Positions 52,466 to 63,091 of a stretch of 64,000 nt of DNA are shown here, one piece after another. Under the pieces are notes generated by a model, which worked only from the letters and a program-made list of their open reading frames with translations, was not told the DNA's origin and did not search any database. The stretch is from the NCBI RefSeq assembly GCF_021916785.1, contig NZ_JAKCFC010000002.1, positions 868,001-932,000 of the forward strand, in the 5' to 3' direction. This stretch comes from Mycolicibacterium lacusdiani (GTDB lineage Bacteria > Actinomycetota > Actinomycetes > Mycobacteriales > Mycobacteriaceae). The first letter of the stretch is position 1. Each line of letters starts with the position of its first letter. The position numbers and the translations under genes were made by a program.

Positions 52466-53113
52466 CCGCACCGCGGACGCGGTGACGGCGAGGTTGACCT
52501 CGGGCAGCGCGGTCGCCGACTCGTCGACCCAACTGCCGCTGGAGATCTCGCTCGCCCGGGTGTGCACCCACCGCCAGCCACGGTCGTTCAGGCTGAGCAG
52601 CGCGCCGAGTCCGTCGGCGGCGTGCAACAGCGTGACGATTGCGGCGGTGGCCGGTGTGGGCGGCGTGCGGTCGAACAGTGCCGACAGCAGTGCCGCGCGA
52701 GCAGCGCCGACCCGGCGGCGGTCGAGCAGCGGCCAGGCATACTGCTCGGCGGAGCGCTTCGGCGTCAGCTGAACCCGGCGGATCTGGCCCTGCTGCTCGA
52801 GTTGGGTCAAGACCCGATCCTGGCTCGGCCCACCCAGTTTTGACAGAGCGACCTTCGGCCGCAACGGCTTTCGCGTCAGCAGCTCGAAGGCCGGTCCGGT
52901 GACGTGATCCAGTGGGGCGCCGCCCGCGAGCGCGACCAGCCGACCGGACTCCACCGCGTCGCCGGGAGCGGCGGGACGGATGCGGCAGCCGTGCGCGAGG
53001 TCGAGCAGCACCGCGCCTGCGAGCAGCCGTTCGCGACGGTCACGCTCCAGCGCGGGCTGCGCGGCCGCATTGTCGAGCAGGAGCAGGAAGAGGTCCTCCG
53101 CGATCTGCGCCAC
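52451..53113 (-). CDS. GPP34 (GOLPH3-like) protein
   Basis: Product of 220 residues from GTG. The pattern IAEDLFLLLLDNAAAQPALERDRRERLLAGAVLLDLAHGCRI and later GAPLDHVTGPAFELLTRKPLRPKVALSKL is the GPP34 fold known from eukaryotic GOLPH3/Vps74, which bind phosphatidylinositol 4-phosphate. Bacterial members occur in actinobacteria, with unknown function; lipid-head-group binding at the membrane is plausible. The basic residues of the PI4P pocket cannot be judged by eye. It lies downstream of greA on the same strand and overlaps the metB 3' end. Confidence 0.78.
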   Translation of the reverse strand: MAQIAEDLFLLLLDNAAAQPALERDRRERLLAGAVLLDLAHGCRIRPAAPGDAVESGRLVALAGGAPLDHVTGPAFELLTRKPLRPKVALSKLGGPSQDRVLTQLEQQGQIRRVQLTPKRSAEQYAWPLLDRRRVGAARAALLSALFDRTPPTPATAAIVTLLHAADGLGALLSLNDRGWRWVHTRASEISSGSWVDESATALPEVNLAVTASAVRSALL

Positions 53114-53132
53114 GCATGGGACCGTAGATCAG

Positions 53133-53165
53133 CGCCCCGCCCGCGGTCTAACCGCGGGAGGGGCG
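53133..53165 (-). terminator. Hairpin downstream of greA
   Basis: Arms 53133-53146 and 53152-53165 pair at 13 of 14 positions around TCTAA. It lies 20 bp past the greA stop on the minus strand and has no T run, like many mycobacterial terminators. Confidence 0.55.
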
Positions 53166-53185
53166 AGGGTCAGACCCGGTCCGTA

Positions 53186-53680
53186 CTAGGAGTGGTAGGG
53201 CTTCGCCTCGACCAGCGTCACCTTGACGATGTTGCCGTTGGGCACGGTGTACTCGCGGGTCTCGCCCTCCTTGGCGTCGATCAGCGCGCCACCGAGCGGG
53301 GAGTTGGGGGAGTAGACCTCGAGCTTGCCGTCGCTGACGCCTTCCTGGCGGGTCGCGATCAGGAACGTCTCCTTGTCCGACTCGTCGCCGTCGTAGTAGA
53401 CGGTGACGACCGAGCCGGGCAGTGCGACGCCCGACTGCTTGGGCGCCTCGCCGACCTTGGCGTTGTTCAGCAGCTCCTGCAGCTGACGGATGCGGGCTTC
53501 CTGCTGGCCCTGCTCGTCGCGCGCTGCGTGGTAGCCGCCGTTCTCGCGCAGATCGCCCTCTTCGCGACGGTCGTTGATCTCCGCGGCGATGACGGGCCGA
53601 TTGGCGATCAGCTGGTCGAGTTCCACCTTCAGGCGATCGTGGGCTTCCTGGGTCAGCCAGGTGACCTGGGTGTCAGTCAT
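53186..53680 (-). CDS. greA: Transcription elongation factor GreA
   Basis: Product of 164 residues, ATG at 53680; the longer frame to 53851 is an untranslated leader. N-terminal coiled coil with [35 protein letters not shown] (the acidic tip D-E/RE-DL and [13 protein letters not shown] consensus), then an FKBP-like C-domain with [26 protein letters not shown]. GreA enters the secondary channel of RNA polymerase and stimulates cleavage of back-tracked RNA. Matches Rv1080c in length and order. Confidence 0.95.
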   Translation of the reverse strand: MTDTQVTWLTQEAHDRLKVELDQLIANRPVIAAEINDRREEGDLRENGGYHAARDEQGQQEARIRQLQELLNNAKVGEAPKQSGVALPGSVVTVYYDGDESDKETFLIATRQEGVSDGKLEVYSPNSPLGGALIDAKEGETREYTVPNGNIVKVTLVEAKPYHS

Positions 53681-53920
53681 GTCGTCGCGCTCCTGTCGTA
53701 GTCGCTCGCGCTTGTCTCGGTATGTCGAGTTCGTGTGTGCCGCCGCGATCGCAGTCGGTCGTCCCCCGTGCGCAAATGCAGCAATACACGGCCCCAGTGG
53801 AGGAACCGTGTATCGGTCCAGTCTACCACCGCGAGGTCGACGGGCTTTCACGATTTCGCCGCGAAGCGTTCGCCCAACCGTTGCCCGAGAGCCTCCATCG
53901 TCGGCCAGGAAGAGGCGTCC

Positions 53921-54343
53921 CTACGGAGCCACCAGATAGCCGGGCACGTCGCCTCCGCAGCCGTAGACATCGCCGACGGCGGGTGGCTTGGTCGTCTTGA
54001 CCAACGTGTCCACCTGCACCGTGACCTGCGACGACGGCGGCACCAGCAGCTCGCGCCTGCCGGTCTCGCTGCCGTCGACCGAACGTGCCCGCACGATGCA
54101 AACGACCGGTTGGGACGGATCCTCGCGAGTCACGCCGACGGTGACCTCGACGGTTCGGTCGTCGATGATCCGGTAGGCGCTCAGTTCGCCCTTCACCTCG
54201 GCCGAACCGAGGCGCTGGAAGCCGATGAGCGCGATCACCACGCCGAGCGCGACAATGAACAGGGTCATCCCGATCGCGACGCGGCGCCGGCCTCGCCGGG
54301 ACAGCCGCTGACGGCCGTAGCGGTCGGCGGGACGCTCGATCAT
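53921..54343 (-). CDS. DUF4307 membrane protein (Rv1081c-type)
   Basis: Product of 140 residues. A basic, Arg-rich start (RYGRQRLSRRGRRRVAIG), one membrane helix MTLFIVALGVVIALIGFQRLG, and an extracytoplasmic domain with AYRIIDDRTVEVTVGVTREDPSQPVVCIVRARSVDGSETGRRELLVPP, which is DUF4307 (cysteines 82 and 129 may pair). Downstream partner of nothing obvious; upstream 240 bp of greA leader and promoter follow on the same strand. Divergent from mca with a 140-bp shared control region. Confidence 0.85.
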   Translation of the reverse strand: MIERPADRYGRQRLSRRGRRRVAIGMTLFIVALGVVIALIGFQRLGSAEVKGELSAYRIIDDRTVEVTVGVTREDPSQPVVCIVRARSVDGSETGRRELLVPPSSQVTVQVDTLVKTTKPPAVGDVYGCGGDVPGYLVAP

Positions 54344-54483
54344 GAGAGGTTGGTCATCCCTTGGGAGAGGTCTCGAGACGGGTCTGAGTTCAGAGCAGTC
54401 GACTAGGACTGGAACTATAGGGCTACCGGTTTTGTTGGAACCACCGACGACACCCGACGAACGAAGCGAGCAGGTAGGAACGA

Positions 54484-55350
54484 GTGAGCGAACTGCGATT
54501 GATGGCGGTGCACGCCCACCCGGACGACGAGTCCAGCAAGGGCGCCGCGACGATGGCGCGGTATGCCGACGAAGGCGCCCGCGTGCTGGTCGTGTCGCTG
54601 ACAGGTGGGGAACGCGGCGACATCCTGAACCCGGCGATGGACCTTCCCGAGGTGCATGGCCGCATCCACGAGATCCGGCGCGACGAGATGGCCCGCGCGG
54701 CGGAGATCCTCGGCGTCGAGCACGCGTGGCTGGGATTCGAGGACTCCGGGCTGCCCGAGGGCGATCCGCTGCCCCCGCTGCCGGAGGGTTGCTTTGCGCT
54801 GGTGCCCCTCGAGGAATCGACGGGTGCGCTGGTCAAGCTCATCCGCGAGTTCAAGCCGCACGTGATGACCACGTACGACGAGACCGGCGGCTACCCGCAC
54901 CCTGACCACATCCGCTGCCACGAGGTCTCCGTCGCGGCGTACGAGGCTGCGGGTGACTACCGGCTGTTCCCGGACGCCGGGGAGCCGTGGAACGTCACCA
55001 AGCTGTACTACAACCACGGATTCCTCCGGCAGCGCATGCAGGTGCTCCAGGACGAGTTCACCAGGCACGGCCAGGAGGGACCGTTCGGCAAGTGGCTGGA
55101 GAGCTGGGAGTCCGACGACGACCTGATGTCGCGGCGGGTCACCACCCGGATCGAGTGCTCGAAGTACTTCGAGGTGCGTGATCAGGCACTGCTCGCCCAC
55201 GCGACTCAGATCGACCCCAAGAGCTTCTTCTTCACCACCCCGATGGAGTGGCAGCAGCGGCTGTGGCCCACCGAGGAATACGAGCTGGCCCGTTCGCGCG
55301 TGCCGGTGACGCTGCCCGAGGACGACCTGTTCGCCGGTGTGGAGCCGTGA
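54484..55350 (+). CDS. mca: Mycothiol S-conjugate amidase
   Basis: Product of 288 residues from GTG, equal to Rv1082 in length. LmbE-like zinc deacetylase fold: [21 protein letters not shown] at residues 11-31 with zinc ligands His12, Asp15 and a later His in [11 protein letters not shown], and [11 protein letters not shown]. Mca cuts mycothiol conjugates of toxins and drugs to release a mercapturic acid, a thiol detoxification unique to actinobacteria, so it also supports the organism call. Overlaps the next gene by GTGA. Confidence 0.94.
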   Translation: MSELRLMAVHAHPDDESSKGAATMARYADEGARVLVVSLTGGERGDILNPAMDLPEVHGRIHEIRRDEMARAAEILGVEHAWLGFEDSGLPEGDPLPPLPEGCFALVPLEESTGALVKLIREFKPHVMTTYDETGGYPHPDHIRCHEVSVAAYEAAGDYRLFPDAGEPWNVTKLYYNHGFLRQRMQVLQDEFTRHGQEGPFGKWLESWESDDDLMSRRVTTRIECSKYFEVRDQALLAHATQIDPKSFFFTTPMEWQQRLWPTEEYELARSRVPVTLPEDDLFAGVEP

Positions 55351-55575
55351 CCGATTCGCTGCTGATGATCGCCGGGCTGCTCGCCGAGGAGGCCCCTCGC
55401 GAGACGGGTCCGGACTTCGGCAAGGCCAGCCCGTTCGGGCTGGTCATCGTCGTCATCCTGCTGATCGGCACGTTTCTGCTGGTGTGGTCGATGAACAAGC
55501 ACCTCAAGCGGCTGCCGGAGTCGTTCGACCCCGAGCACCCCGAGCCCGATCAGGCGGTCGACGACGGTACGACCG

Positions 55576-55598
<23 letters not shown>
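55347..55598 (+). CDS. Small single-helix membrane protein (Rv1083-type)
   Basis: Product of 83 residues, GTG in a GTGA overlap with mca. One membrane helix [25 protein letters not shown] at about residues 31-55, then an acidic Pro/Glu/Asp tail ([17 protein letters not shown]). Matches Rv1083 by position and length. Function unknown; its coupling to mca suggests a role in the same detoxification step, possibly placing Mca at the membrane. Overlaps the next gene by 23 bp. Confidence 0.82.
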
Positions 55599-57582
<1,984 letters not shown>

Positions 57583-57592
57583 CGTGCCGCTC

Positions 57593-57967
57593 ATGTCGAG
57601 CGCGGAGCACAATACGCAGACCGTCCACCGGTACCTCGAGGCGCTCGAGAAGGGTGCGACCGACGACATCGCCAACCTGTACGCCAGCGACGCCACCGTC
57701 GAGGATCCGGTCGGCGGCGAGGTGCACATCGGCAGGCAGGCCATCCACGGCTTCTACGCGAACATCACGGGCGCGCAATGCGCCAGCGAGCTGGTGACGT
57801 TGCGGGCGCTCGGCCACGAGGCGGCGTTCTTCTGGCGGCTGACGGTGAGGTTCGGCGAGTCCGGCGGCATGCGCATCGAGATCATCAGCGTCATGACGTT
57901 CGACGACGAGGCGAAGATCACGTCGATGAAGGCCTACTGGTCCCAAGACGACGTCACGCAGCTCTAG
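57593..57967 (+). CDS. Ketosteroid-isomerase-like protein (NTF2 fold)
   Basis: Product of 124 residues from ATG at 57593. The sequence YASDATVEDPVGGEVHIGR and the C-terminal SMKAYWS match delta5-3-ketosteroid isomerase closely. In Comamonas numbering, Tyr14 (HRYLEAL) and Asp38 (VEDP, the proton-transfer base) are present, but position 99 is Ser (IISVMTF) where the oxyanion-hole Asp99 is expected. So it either isomerises steroids less efficiently, or has a changed substrate. Starts 10 bp after the DUF255 stop, so is probably in the mca operon. Not known from this locus in M. tuberculosis. Confidence 0.8.
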   Translation: MSSAEHNTQTVHRYLEALEKGATDDIANLYASDATVEDPVGGEVHIGRQAIHGFYANITGAQCASELVTLRALGHEAAFFWRLTVRFGESGGMRIEIISVMTFDDEAKITSMKAYWSQDDVTQL

Positions 57968-57974
57968 CGGTCGG

Positions 57975-58730
57975 CTAGAAGACGGCGAACCACATCGCGA
58001 TGTAGTGGCAGATCGCCGCGACGGCAGTGCACGCGTGAAAGAACTCGTGGTGCCCGAACGTCGTCGGCCAGGGGTTCGGCCACTTCAGCCCATAGAGTAC
58101 GCCGCCGACGCTGTAGAGCGCGCCGCCCACGATCAGCAGCACGACGGCCGCGACACCGGCGCCGTCCATGATCGGGCCGATGAACCACGCCGCCACCCAG
58201 CCGAGCAGCAGGTACAGCGGTACGCCGACCCAGGCGGGCGCCGACGGCCACAGCATCTTCAATGCCACCCCGGCCAGTGCGCCGCCCCAGACGATCCAGA
58301 ACAGCACCATGCCCTTCTCGGCGGGCAGGGCCAGCAGGGCGAACGGCGTGTAGCTGCCCGCGATGAAGATGAAGATCATCGAGTGATCGGCGCGTTTCAT
58401 CCACTTGCGGGCGGTCGGCGACGTCCACGTCACCCGGTGGTAGGTACCGCTGACGGCGAACATGGCGACGATCGTCAACGTGTAGATCAGGGTGGCGATG
58501 CCCGCGGTGGTCGACTCCGCCGACCACGAGACGGACACCAGTGCGGCGCCGGCGATGGTCGCGACGATCGCGGAGTAGACGTGGATCCAGCCGCGGGCGC
58601 GGGGCCGTCCGATGAACTGGGCGACGCCGTCGGCGACGGCTTCGGGCAGGTCCTCGGCGTACACCCGCGGTGGCGGCTGTTGGGCCTCGTCGGCGGCCTC
58701 GGCGGTGGCGTTGGTCCGTGCTGATTCCAT
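57975..58730 (-). CDS. Hemolysin III / YqfA-like membrane protein (Rv1085c-type)
   Basis: Product of 251 residues; ATG at 58730 has GGAGG 8 bp upstream, making it better than GTG at 58739. After a 45-residue polar head come seven helices of the PAQR/HlyIII family: [57 protein letters not shown] (the conserved Asp-His in helix III region), and [23 protein letters not shown] with conserved His residues that form the zinc site. The role may be in membrane-fluidity or lipid sensing. Matches Rv1085c. Confidence 0.88.
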   Translation of the reverse strand: MESARTNATAEAADEAQQPPPRVYAEDLPEAVADGVAQFIGRPRARGWIHVYSAIVATIAGAALVSVSWSAESTTAGIATLIYTLTIVAMFAVSGTYHRVTWTSPTARKWMKRADHSMIFIFIAGSYTPFALLALPAEKGMVLFWIVWGGALAGVALKMLWPSAPAWVGVPLYLLLGWVAAWFIGPIMDGAGVAAVVLLIVGGALYSVGGVLYGLKWPNPWPTTFGHHEFFHACTAVAAICHYIAMWFAVF

Positions 58731-58800
58731 CTGCGTCACCTCCGATCGACCCGCCCCAACAGGCGTGGGGATTCACTACGCCACAGTAGTCTTGATCCCC

Positions 58801-59595
58801 GTGGAGATCATTCCCCCGCGTCTCAAGGAGCCGGCCTACCGGCTCTACGAGCTGCGGCTGCGTCAGGAGTTGGCCCGCGCCAGGGACGACCTGCCGCGAC
58901 ACATCGCCGTGCTGTGCGACGGGAACCGCCGATGGGCCCGCGACGCCGGCCACGACGACGTCAGTTACGGCTACCGCGTGGGTGCCGCCAAGATCGCCGA
59001 GATGCTGCGGTGGTGCCAGGAGACCGGCGTCGAGATGGCCACGGTGTACCTGCTGTCGACCGAGAACCTGCAGCGCGATCCGGCCGAACTCACCGAGCTG
59101 ATCGACATCATCACCGACGTCGTCGAGCAGATCTGCGCGCCGGTCAACAAGTGGAGCGTGCGCACGGTCGGCGACCTCGAGCTGCTCGGCGGTGAGCCCG
59201 CCAAACGGCTGCGGGACGCCGTCGACTCCACCAGCAGCGCGGCCGAAGGCGTCTTCCACGTCAACGTCGCCGTCGGGTACGGCGGGCGTCAGGAGATCGT
59301 GAACGCCGTGCGCGCGCTGCTCGGCAAGGAACTCGCCAACGGCGTGACCGGCGAGGGCCTGGTCGACGCCGTCACCGTCGACGCCATCTCGGAGAACCTC
59401 TACACCTCGGGCCAGCCCGACCCGGACCTCGTCATCCGCACGTCCGGGGAGCAGCGGCTGTCCGGATTCCTGCTGTGGCAGAGCGCCTATTCGGAGATGT
59501 GGTTCACCGACGCACACTGGCCCGCGTTCCGCCGCGTGGACTTCCTGCGCGCGCTGCGCGACTACACGATGCGCCATCGCCGCTACGGGCGTTGA
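58801..59595 (+). CDS. uppS: cis-Prenyl (Z-FPP type) diphosphate synthase
   Basis: Product of 264 residues from GTG. cis-Prenyltransferase: HIAVLCDGNRRWARDAG with the Asp40-containing P-loop, 'VEMATVYLLSTENLQRDPAE', and DLVIRTSGEQRLSGFLLWQSAYSEMWFTDAHWPAF (RTSGE-RxS motif). By order and length it corresponds to Rv1086, which in M. tuberculosis makes short Z,E-farnesyl diphosphate, the precursor of decaprenyl phosphate, rather than the long-chain Rv2361c. It feeds carrier lipid for arabinogalactan and peptidoglycan. The symbol is by family. Confidence 0.9.
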   Translation: MEIIPPRLKEPAYRLYELRLRQELARARDDLPRHIAVLCDGNRRWARDAGHDDVSYGYRVGAAKIAEMLRWCQETGVEMATVYLLSTENLQRDPAELTELIDIITDVVEQICAPVNKWSVRTVGDLELLGGEPAKRLRDAVDSTSSAAEGVFHVNVAVGYGGRQEIVNAVRALLGKELANGVTGEGLVDAVTVDAISENLYTSGQPDPDLVIRTSGEQRLSGFLLWQSAYSEMWFTDAHWPAFRRVDFLRALRDYTMRHRRYGR

Positions 59596-59625
59596 CGCCG
59601 TTGGCGCGCGTGCGAGACTAGGCAC

Positions 59626-60981
59626 GTGGCTGCGATGTCCGCAGTGGTCTTCGCCCTGAGCTGGTGGCTCGGGCTCTATCTGCTGGCCCGTGGGCCGCGC
59701 AAACCCGTCCTGGCGCTCGCCGCCGTCGGCCTCACCAGCTTCGCCGTCGTCGTCGCCCTCGACGCCGTCCGCCTCGCCACCCCCGCCCACGCCGAACTGC
59801 TCGGCCGCATCGAGGGCTACCTCGTCGTCGTGCCCGGTATCGCCTGGTTCGCCGTCCTGCTCGAGTTGTCCCGGCCCGGCGACACATGGCGCAGCCGGAT
59901 GGGCGAGATCCTCACCGTCGCAGTCGTCGCCGTGCTGGCGCTGACCGGTGCCGTACTGGCGGGCGGAGTCGGGGGACCGCTGCGTCTCGGGCACTGGGTG
60001 ATGTTCGGCGTCATCTCGCTCGCCACGCTCGGCGCTCTGGTGCGCGCGCTGACCGGCGGGCGGCGGCCACGCTCGGTCACCGGCGTCGTCGTGGTCGCGA
60101 CGCTGTTCTTCGCGCTCGGCAACGCGATCCTGGTGATCCCGCTCGGGCTGGTCCCGAGCTGGCTCGCGCTGGCGGGCACCGGGTTCGACGTGCTGCTGCT
60201 CGGCGTCGCCGTCGCGGCGTGGGACGCCTTCGACGAGGGGCAGGCGCTGCGCGCCGACATGCGGCGGTCGTTCGTGGGCACGGCCGTCGTCGCCACGCTG
60301 TTCGGCGGGCAGGCGCTCGTCGGGCTCGCGGTGACCGGTCAGCACACGGCGCTGACGGTGCTGCTGTTCACCAGCCTCGCCGTCGCGATCACGATCAACG
60401 TCCTCGCCGATCCGCTGGCCGTCGTGCTCGACCGGCTGGCGTTCTCCGGCTCACCGGACCTGCGCGCGGACCGGGATGCGCTGCGTCGCACCGAGGCCGC
60501 GCTGCCGCGCCGCTCCGACGATCCGCTCGACGACGTCGACGACGAGACGTTCGTCCGCCTGACCCGCCGCGCCCTCGGACACTACGGCGACCTGTCGAAG
60601 CTCGTCGCCAGCCCGTTGACCGCGCTGCCCGAGATCGACCGGCGGCTGGTCCTGCGCGGCGCCCCTGACCAACCGCTGGAGCGTGCCAACGAACTGCGGG
60701 CGCTGCTCGCCGACCGGATCGCCGCGCTCAAGCCCCGCGACGGCGGCGACTTCGGCACGACCGAACAGTGGCGGCACTACAACTCGCTGTACTTCCCCTA
60801 CGTCGTCGGCGTGCGCGCGTACGCGCAGAACGCGACGGCCGCAGGACTCGACCCGGTCGCGCGGCAGGCGTGGCACTGGTTCGTCGCCGAGGTCCCGCAG
60901 CGGTCGCTGCACAACTGGCAGAACGCGGCAGCCCGCGTCATCGCCGCCGACCTCCGCGGCAAGCGCGTCACCGTCGGCTGA
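59626..60981 (+). CDS. Multi-pass membrane protein of unknown function
   Basis: Product of 451 residues from GTG. Residues 1-275 contain eight to nine membrane helices (VVFALSWWLGLYLLARG, ILTVAVVAVLALTGAVLAGGVG, VVVVATLFFALGNAILVIPLGL, VLLFTSLAVAITINVLADPLAVVLDRL). Residues 280-451 are soluble: DDETFVRLTRRALGHYGDLSKLVASPLTALPEID and a Trp-rich EQWRHYNSLYFPYVVGVRAYAQN. Layout (histidine-kinase-like membrane sensor with non-kinase output) hints at a sensor, but no family was recognised. Lies where M. tuberculosis has PE_PGRS genes, so is species-specific here. Confidence 0.72.
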   Translation: MAAMSAVVFALSWWLGLYLLARGPRKPVLALAAVGLTSFAVVVALDAVRLATPAHAELLGRIEGYLVVVPGIAWFAVLLELSRPGDTWRSRMGEILTVAVVAVLALTGAVLAGGVGGPLRLGHWVMFGVISLATLGALVRALTGGRRPRSVTGVVVVATLFFALGNAILVIPLGLVPSWLALAGTGFDVLLLGVAVAAWDAFDEGQALRADMRRSFVGTAVVATLFGGQALVGLAVTGQHTALTVLLFTSLAVAITINVLADPLAVVLDRLAFSGSPDLRADRDALRRTEAALPRRSDDPLDDVDDETFVRLTRRALGHYGDLSKLVASPLTALPEIDRRLVLRGAPDQPLERANELRALLADRIAALKPRDGGDFGTTEQWRHYNSLYFPYVVGVRAYAQNATAAGLDPVARQAWHWFVAEVPQRSLHNWQNAAARVIAADLRGKRVTVG

Positions 60982-61000
60982 AACCGGCCCTGAGCTGCAC

Positions 61001-61038
61001 TTGGCAGTGTTTGGCAGCATCGCGCATCGATCTGGCAG
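61001..61038 (+). promoter_or_regulatory. Phased TGGCAG repeats upstream of the twin membrane-protein genes
   Basis: TTGGCAGTGT and TTGGCAGCAT stand 10 bp apart (61001, 61011) and a third CTGGCAGTGG lies 21 bp further on (TGGCAG at 61033). Spacings of about one and two helix turns place them on one DNA face, as for an activator or repressor array. They sit 70-107 bp before the ATG at 61108. Confidence 0.45.
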
Positions 61039-61107
61039 TGGTTCTTGAGCAGTGTTCGTGGTGTCGCTCGGACCACCGAACGGCGACCTCAACGACGAGG
61101 AGACGCC

Positions 61108-61515
61108 ATGACCGCCATCACCACCCGCCCTCTGTCCGACAGCTCGGACTGCCTGCTCCGGTTCGCGATGCGCGCCGACGCCACGCTATGCGCAGGCACC
61201 GGCCTGTTCGTCGCGATGGCCGCGGACCCGCTGTCGCGGCTGTCCGGTCTGACCGCGACGTCGGAGTGGATCGCCGGCGCGGCGCTGGTGCTCTACGGTG
61301 CCGCGCTCTACGTCCTCGCGGCCATGCCCAGCGTGCGCGGCGTCGGCATCGGAGTCGTGGCCGCCAACCTGGTGTTCGCGGTGGCTGCCGTGGCGGTGCT
61401 CGTCTCGGACCTCCTGCCGCTCACCGGTGCCGGCGTCGCGATGGTCGTGGCCACCGTCGCCGTGGTCCTCGGCTTCGCCTACTGCCAATACCTCGGAGTG
61501 CGCCGTCTGGCGTGA
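61108..61515 (+). CDS. Four-helix membrane protein (tandem paralogue 1)
   Basis: Product of 135 residues; ATG preceded by GAGGAG. Four membrane helices: LRFAMRADATLCAGTGLFVAMA, IAGAALVLYGAALYVLAAM, GIGVVAANLVFAVAAVAVLVSDL and VAMVVATVAVVLGFAYCQYLGVRRLA. The pattern 'D-LLRF-RxDA' at the start and 'YxQYLGxRRL' at the end is shared with the gene at 61634, also 135 residues. Small membrane proteins of this sort are common in mycobacteria and have no known role. Confidence 0.8.
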   Translation: MTAITTRPLSDSSDCLLRFAMRADATLCAGTGLFVAMAADPLSRLSGLTATSEWIAGAALVLYGAALYVLAAMPSVRGVGIGVVAANLVFAVAAVAVLVSDLLPLTGAGVAMVVATVAVVLGFAYCQYLGVRRLA

Positions 61516-61633
61516 CTCCCTTCCCACCGGCGCGGGGCCCGTGCCGCCCCGAGAGGTTAGGGCTCGCGGACCCCGCGCCGGTTTCACCCGTCCACCCATC
61601 ACCCACCGCAGTACCGATCGAAGGGATACGCAC

Positions 61634-62041
61634 ATGACCGCCACCACTTCTCACCCCGCCACCACCGCCAAGGACTCGCTGCTGCGGTTCGCACTACGTC
61701 TGGACGCCATCGCCTCCGGCGTGATCGGCGTCGCCGGACTCGCGCTGGCACCCCAGATCGCCGAGTGGTCGGGCACCACCGCCGCATTCGAGTACTCGCT
61801 GAGCGCCTTCTTCGTCGTCTACGGCGTGGCCGTGTTCGTCCTGTCACGCATGCGCACGGTCCGCACCTGGGGCGTGCTGATCGCCGTCGGCAACGTCGTG
61901 TTCACCGTCGCGGCCGTGGCGCTGGTGCTGGCCGACGTCATGCCGCTCACCACGACCGGCGTCGTGCTGACCCTCGCCAGCGGCGTCTTCACCCTCGCGA
62001 TGGCCGACCTGCAGTACCTGGGCCTGCGTCGGCTGCGCTGA
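61634..62041 (+). CDS. Four-helix membrane protein (tandem paralogue 2)
   Basis: Product of 135 residues; AAGGGA before the ATG. Sequence: DSLLRFALRLDAIASGVIGVAGLALAP at the start, FEYSLSAFFVVYGVAVFVLSRM, GVLIAVGNVVFTVAAVALVLADVMPLTTTGVVLTL and MADLQYLGLRRLR at the end. About half of the residues match paralogue 1, with identical length, so tandem duplication is clear. Convergent with coaA across a hairpin. Confidence 0.82.
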   Translation: MTATTSHPATTAKDSLLRFALRLDAIASGVIGVAGLALAPQIAEWSGTTAAFEYSLSAFFVVYGVAVFVLSRMRTVRTWGVLIAVGNVVFTVAAVALVLADVMPLTTTGVVLTLASGVFTLAMADLQYLGLRRLR

Positions 62042-62047
62042 CCCAGG

Positions 62048-62096
62048 GATTTCGGCGCGCGAACCCGCGTTGACCGCGGGGGAGCGCGCCGAAATC
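62048..62096 (+). terminator. Bidirectional hairpin between the paralogue and coaA
   Basis: GATTTCGGCGCGC (62048-62060) pairs with GCGCGCCGAAATC (62084-62096), with an inner CCCGCG/CGCGGG stem. The right arm covers the first bases of the coaA stop codon, so the hairpin is shared by both convergent transcripts. Confidence 0.85.
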
Positions 62097-63033
62097 ACAG
62101 CTTGCGCAGGCGTAGCCGGTTGATCGAGTGGTCGTGGTCCTTGCGCAGCACCAACGTGGCCCGTGGCCTGGTCGGCAGGATGTTGTCGATCAGGTTGGGC
62201 CGGTTGATCGACTGCCAGATGTCGCGGGCTGCGAAGATCGCCTGCTCGTCGGTCAGCGTCGAGTAGTGATGGAAGTGCGACTGCGGGTCGGCGAACGCGC
62301 CGGCCCGCATCGCGAGAAAGCGTGACACGTACCAGTTCTCGATGTCCTCGATGCGGGCGTCGACGTAGACCGAGAAGTCGAACAGATCCGACACCATGAG
62401 CGCAGGTCCGGTCTGCAACACGTTGAGACCCTCGAGGATGAGGATGTCCGGGTGCCGGGTCACCAGATGTTCGTCGGGCACGATGTCGTAGAGCAGATGC
62501 GAGTAGACCGGTGCGGACACCTGGTCGGCGCCGGACTTGACCGCCGTCACGAAGCGCATCAGCGCCCTGCGGTCGTAGCTCTCCGGAAAACCCTTGCGAT
62601 GCATGAGGTTCCGGCGCAGTAGCTCGTCGTTCGGGTACAGGAACCCGTCGGTGGTGACGAGGTCGACGCGGGGGTGGTGCTCCCAGCGCGCCAACAGGGC
62701 CTGCAGCACGCGCGCGGTGGTGGACTTGCCGACCGCGACACTGCCCGCGACGCCGATCACGAACGGCACGGGGCGGTCGGGATTCTGCTGCGGCTCGCCG
62801 AGGAACTCCGACGTCGAGGAGTACAGCCGCTGCCTCGCGGCGACCTGGAGGTGGATCAACCGCGCCAGCGGCAGATAGACCTCTTCGACCTCGAGCAGAT
62901 CGACCTGCTCACCGAGACCGCGCAGGCCCACCAGTTCATCCTCGGTGAGCTTCAACGGGGTCGACATGCGTAGTGCGCGCCACTGGGTCCTGTCGAACTC
63001 GACATATGGACTCGGCTCGCTGGTCCGCGCCAT
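62095..63033 (-). CDS. coaA: Pantothenate kinase, type I
   Basis: Product of 312 residues, same length as M. tuberculosis CoaA (Rv1092c); ATG at 63033 with GGAGGG. P-loop [12 protein letters not shown] at 94-105, then [21 protein letters not shown] and LLYDIVPDE, with [11 protein letters not shown] and [16 protein letters not shown], the pantothenate pocket. It phosphorylates pantothenate, the first step of coenzyme A synthesis, and is normally feedback-inhibited by CoA. This is the right anchor of the syntenic block. Confidence 0.95.
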   Translation of the reverse strand: MARTSEPSPYVEFDRTQWRALRMSTPLKLTEDELVGLRGLGEQVDLLEVEEVYLPLARLIHLQVAARQRLYSSTSEFLGEPQQNPDRPVPFVIGVAGSVAVGKSTTARVLQALLARWEHHPRVDLVTTDGFLYPNDELLRRNLMHRKGFPESYDRRALMRFVTAVKSGADQVSAPVYSHLLYDIVPDEHLVTRHPDILILEGLNVLQTGPALMVSDLFDFSVYVDARIEDIENWYVSRFLAMRAGAFADPQSHFHHYSTLTDEQAIFAARDIWQSINRPNLIDNILPTRPRATLVLRKDHDHSINRLRLRKL

Positions 63034-63091
63034 GCGCCCTCCACATTCCCCGTCGGTCCGCTCGCCCAGTCTTGCACTTACCGTTGACGGC

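Noticed and set aside
57964..60345. Very long minus-strand open frame (793 codons) antisense to uppS and the membrane-protein gene
   Set aside because: His/Asp/Arg/Gly-rich composition and lack of any family pattern show it is a high-GC shadow of the plus-strand genes and the hemolysin III gene.
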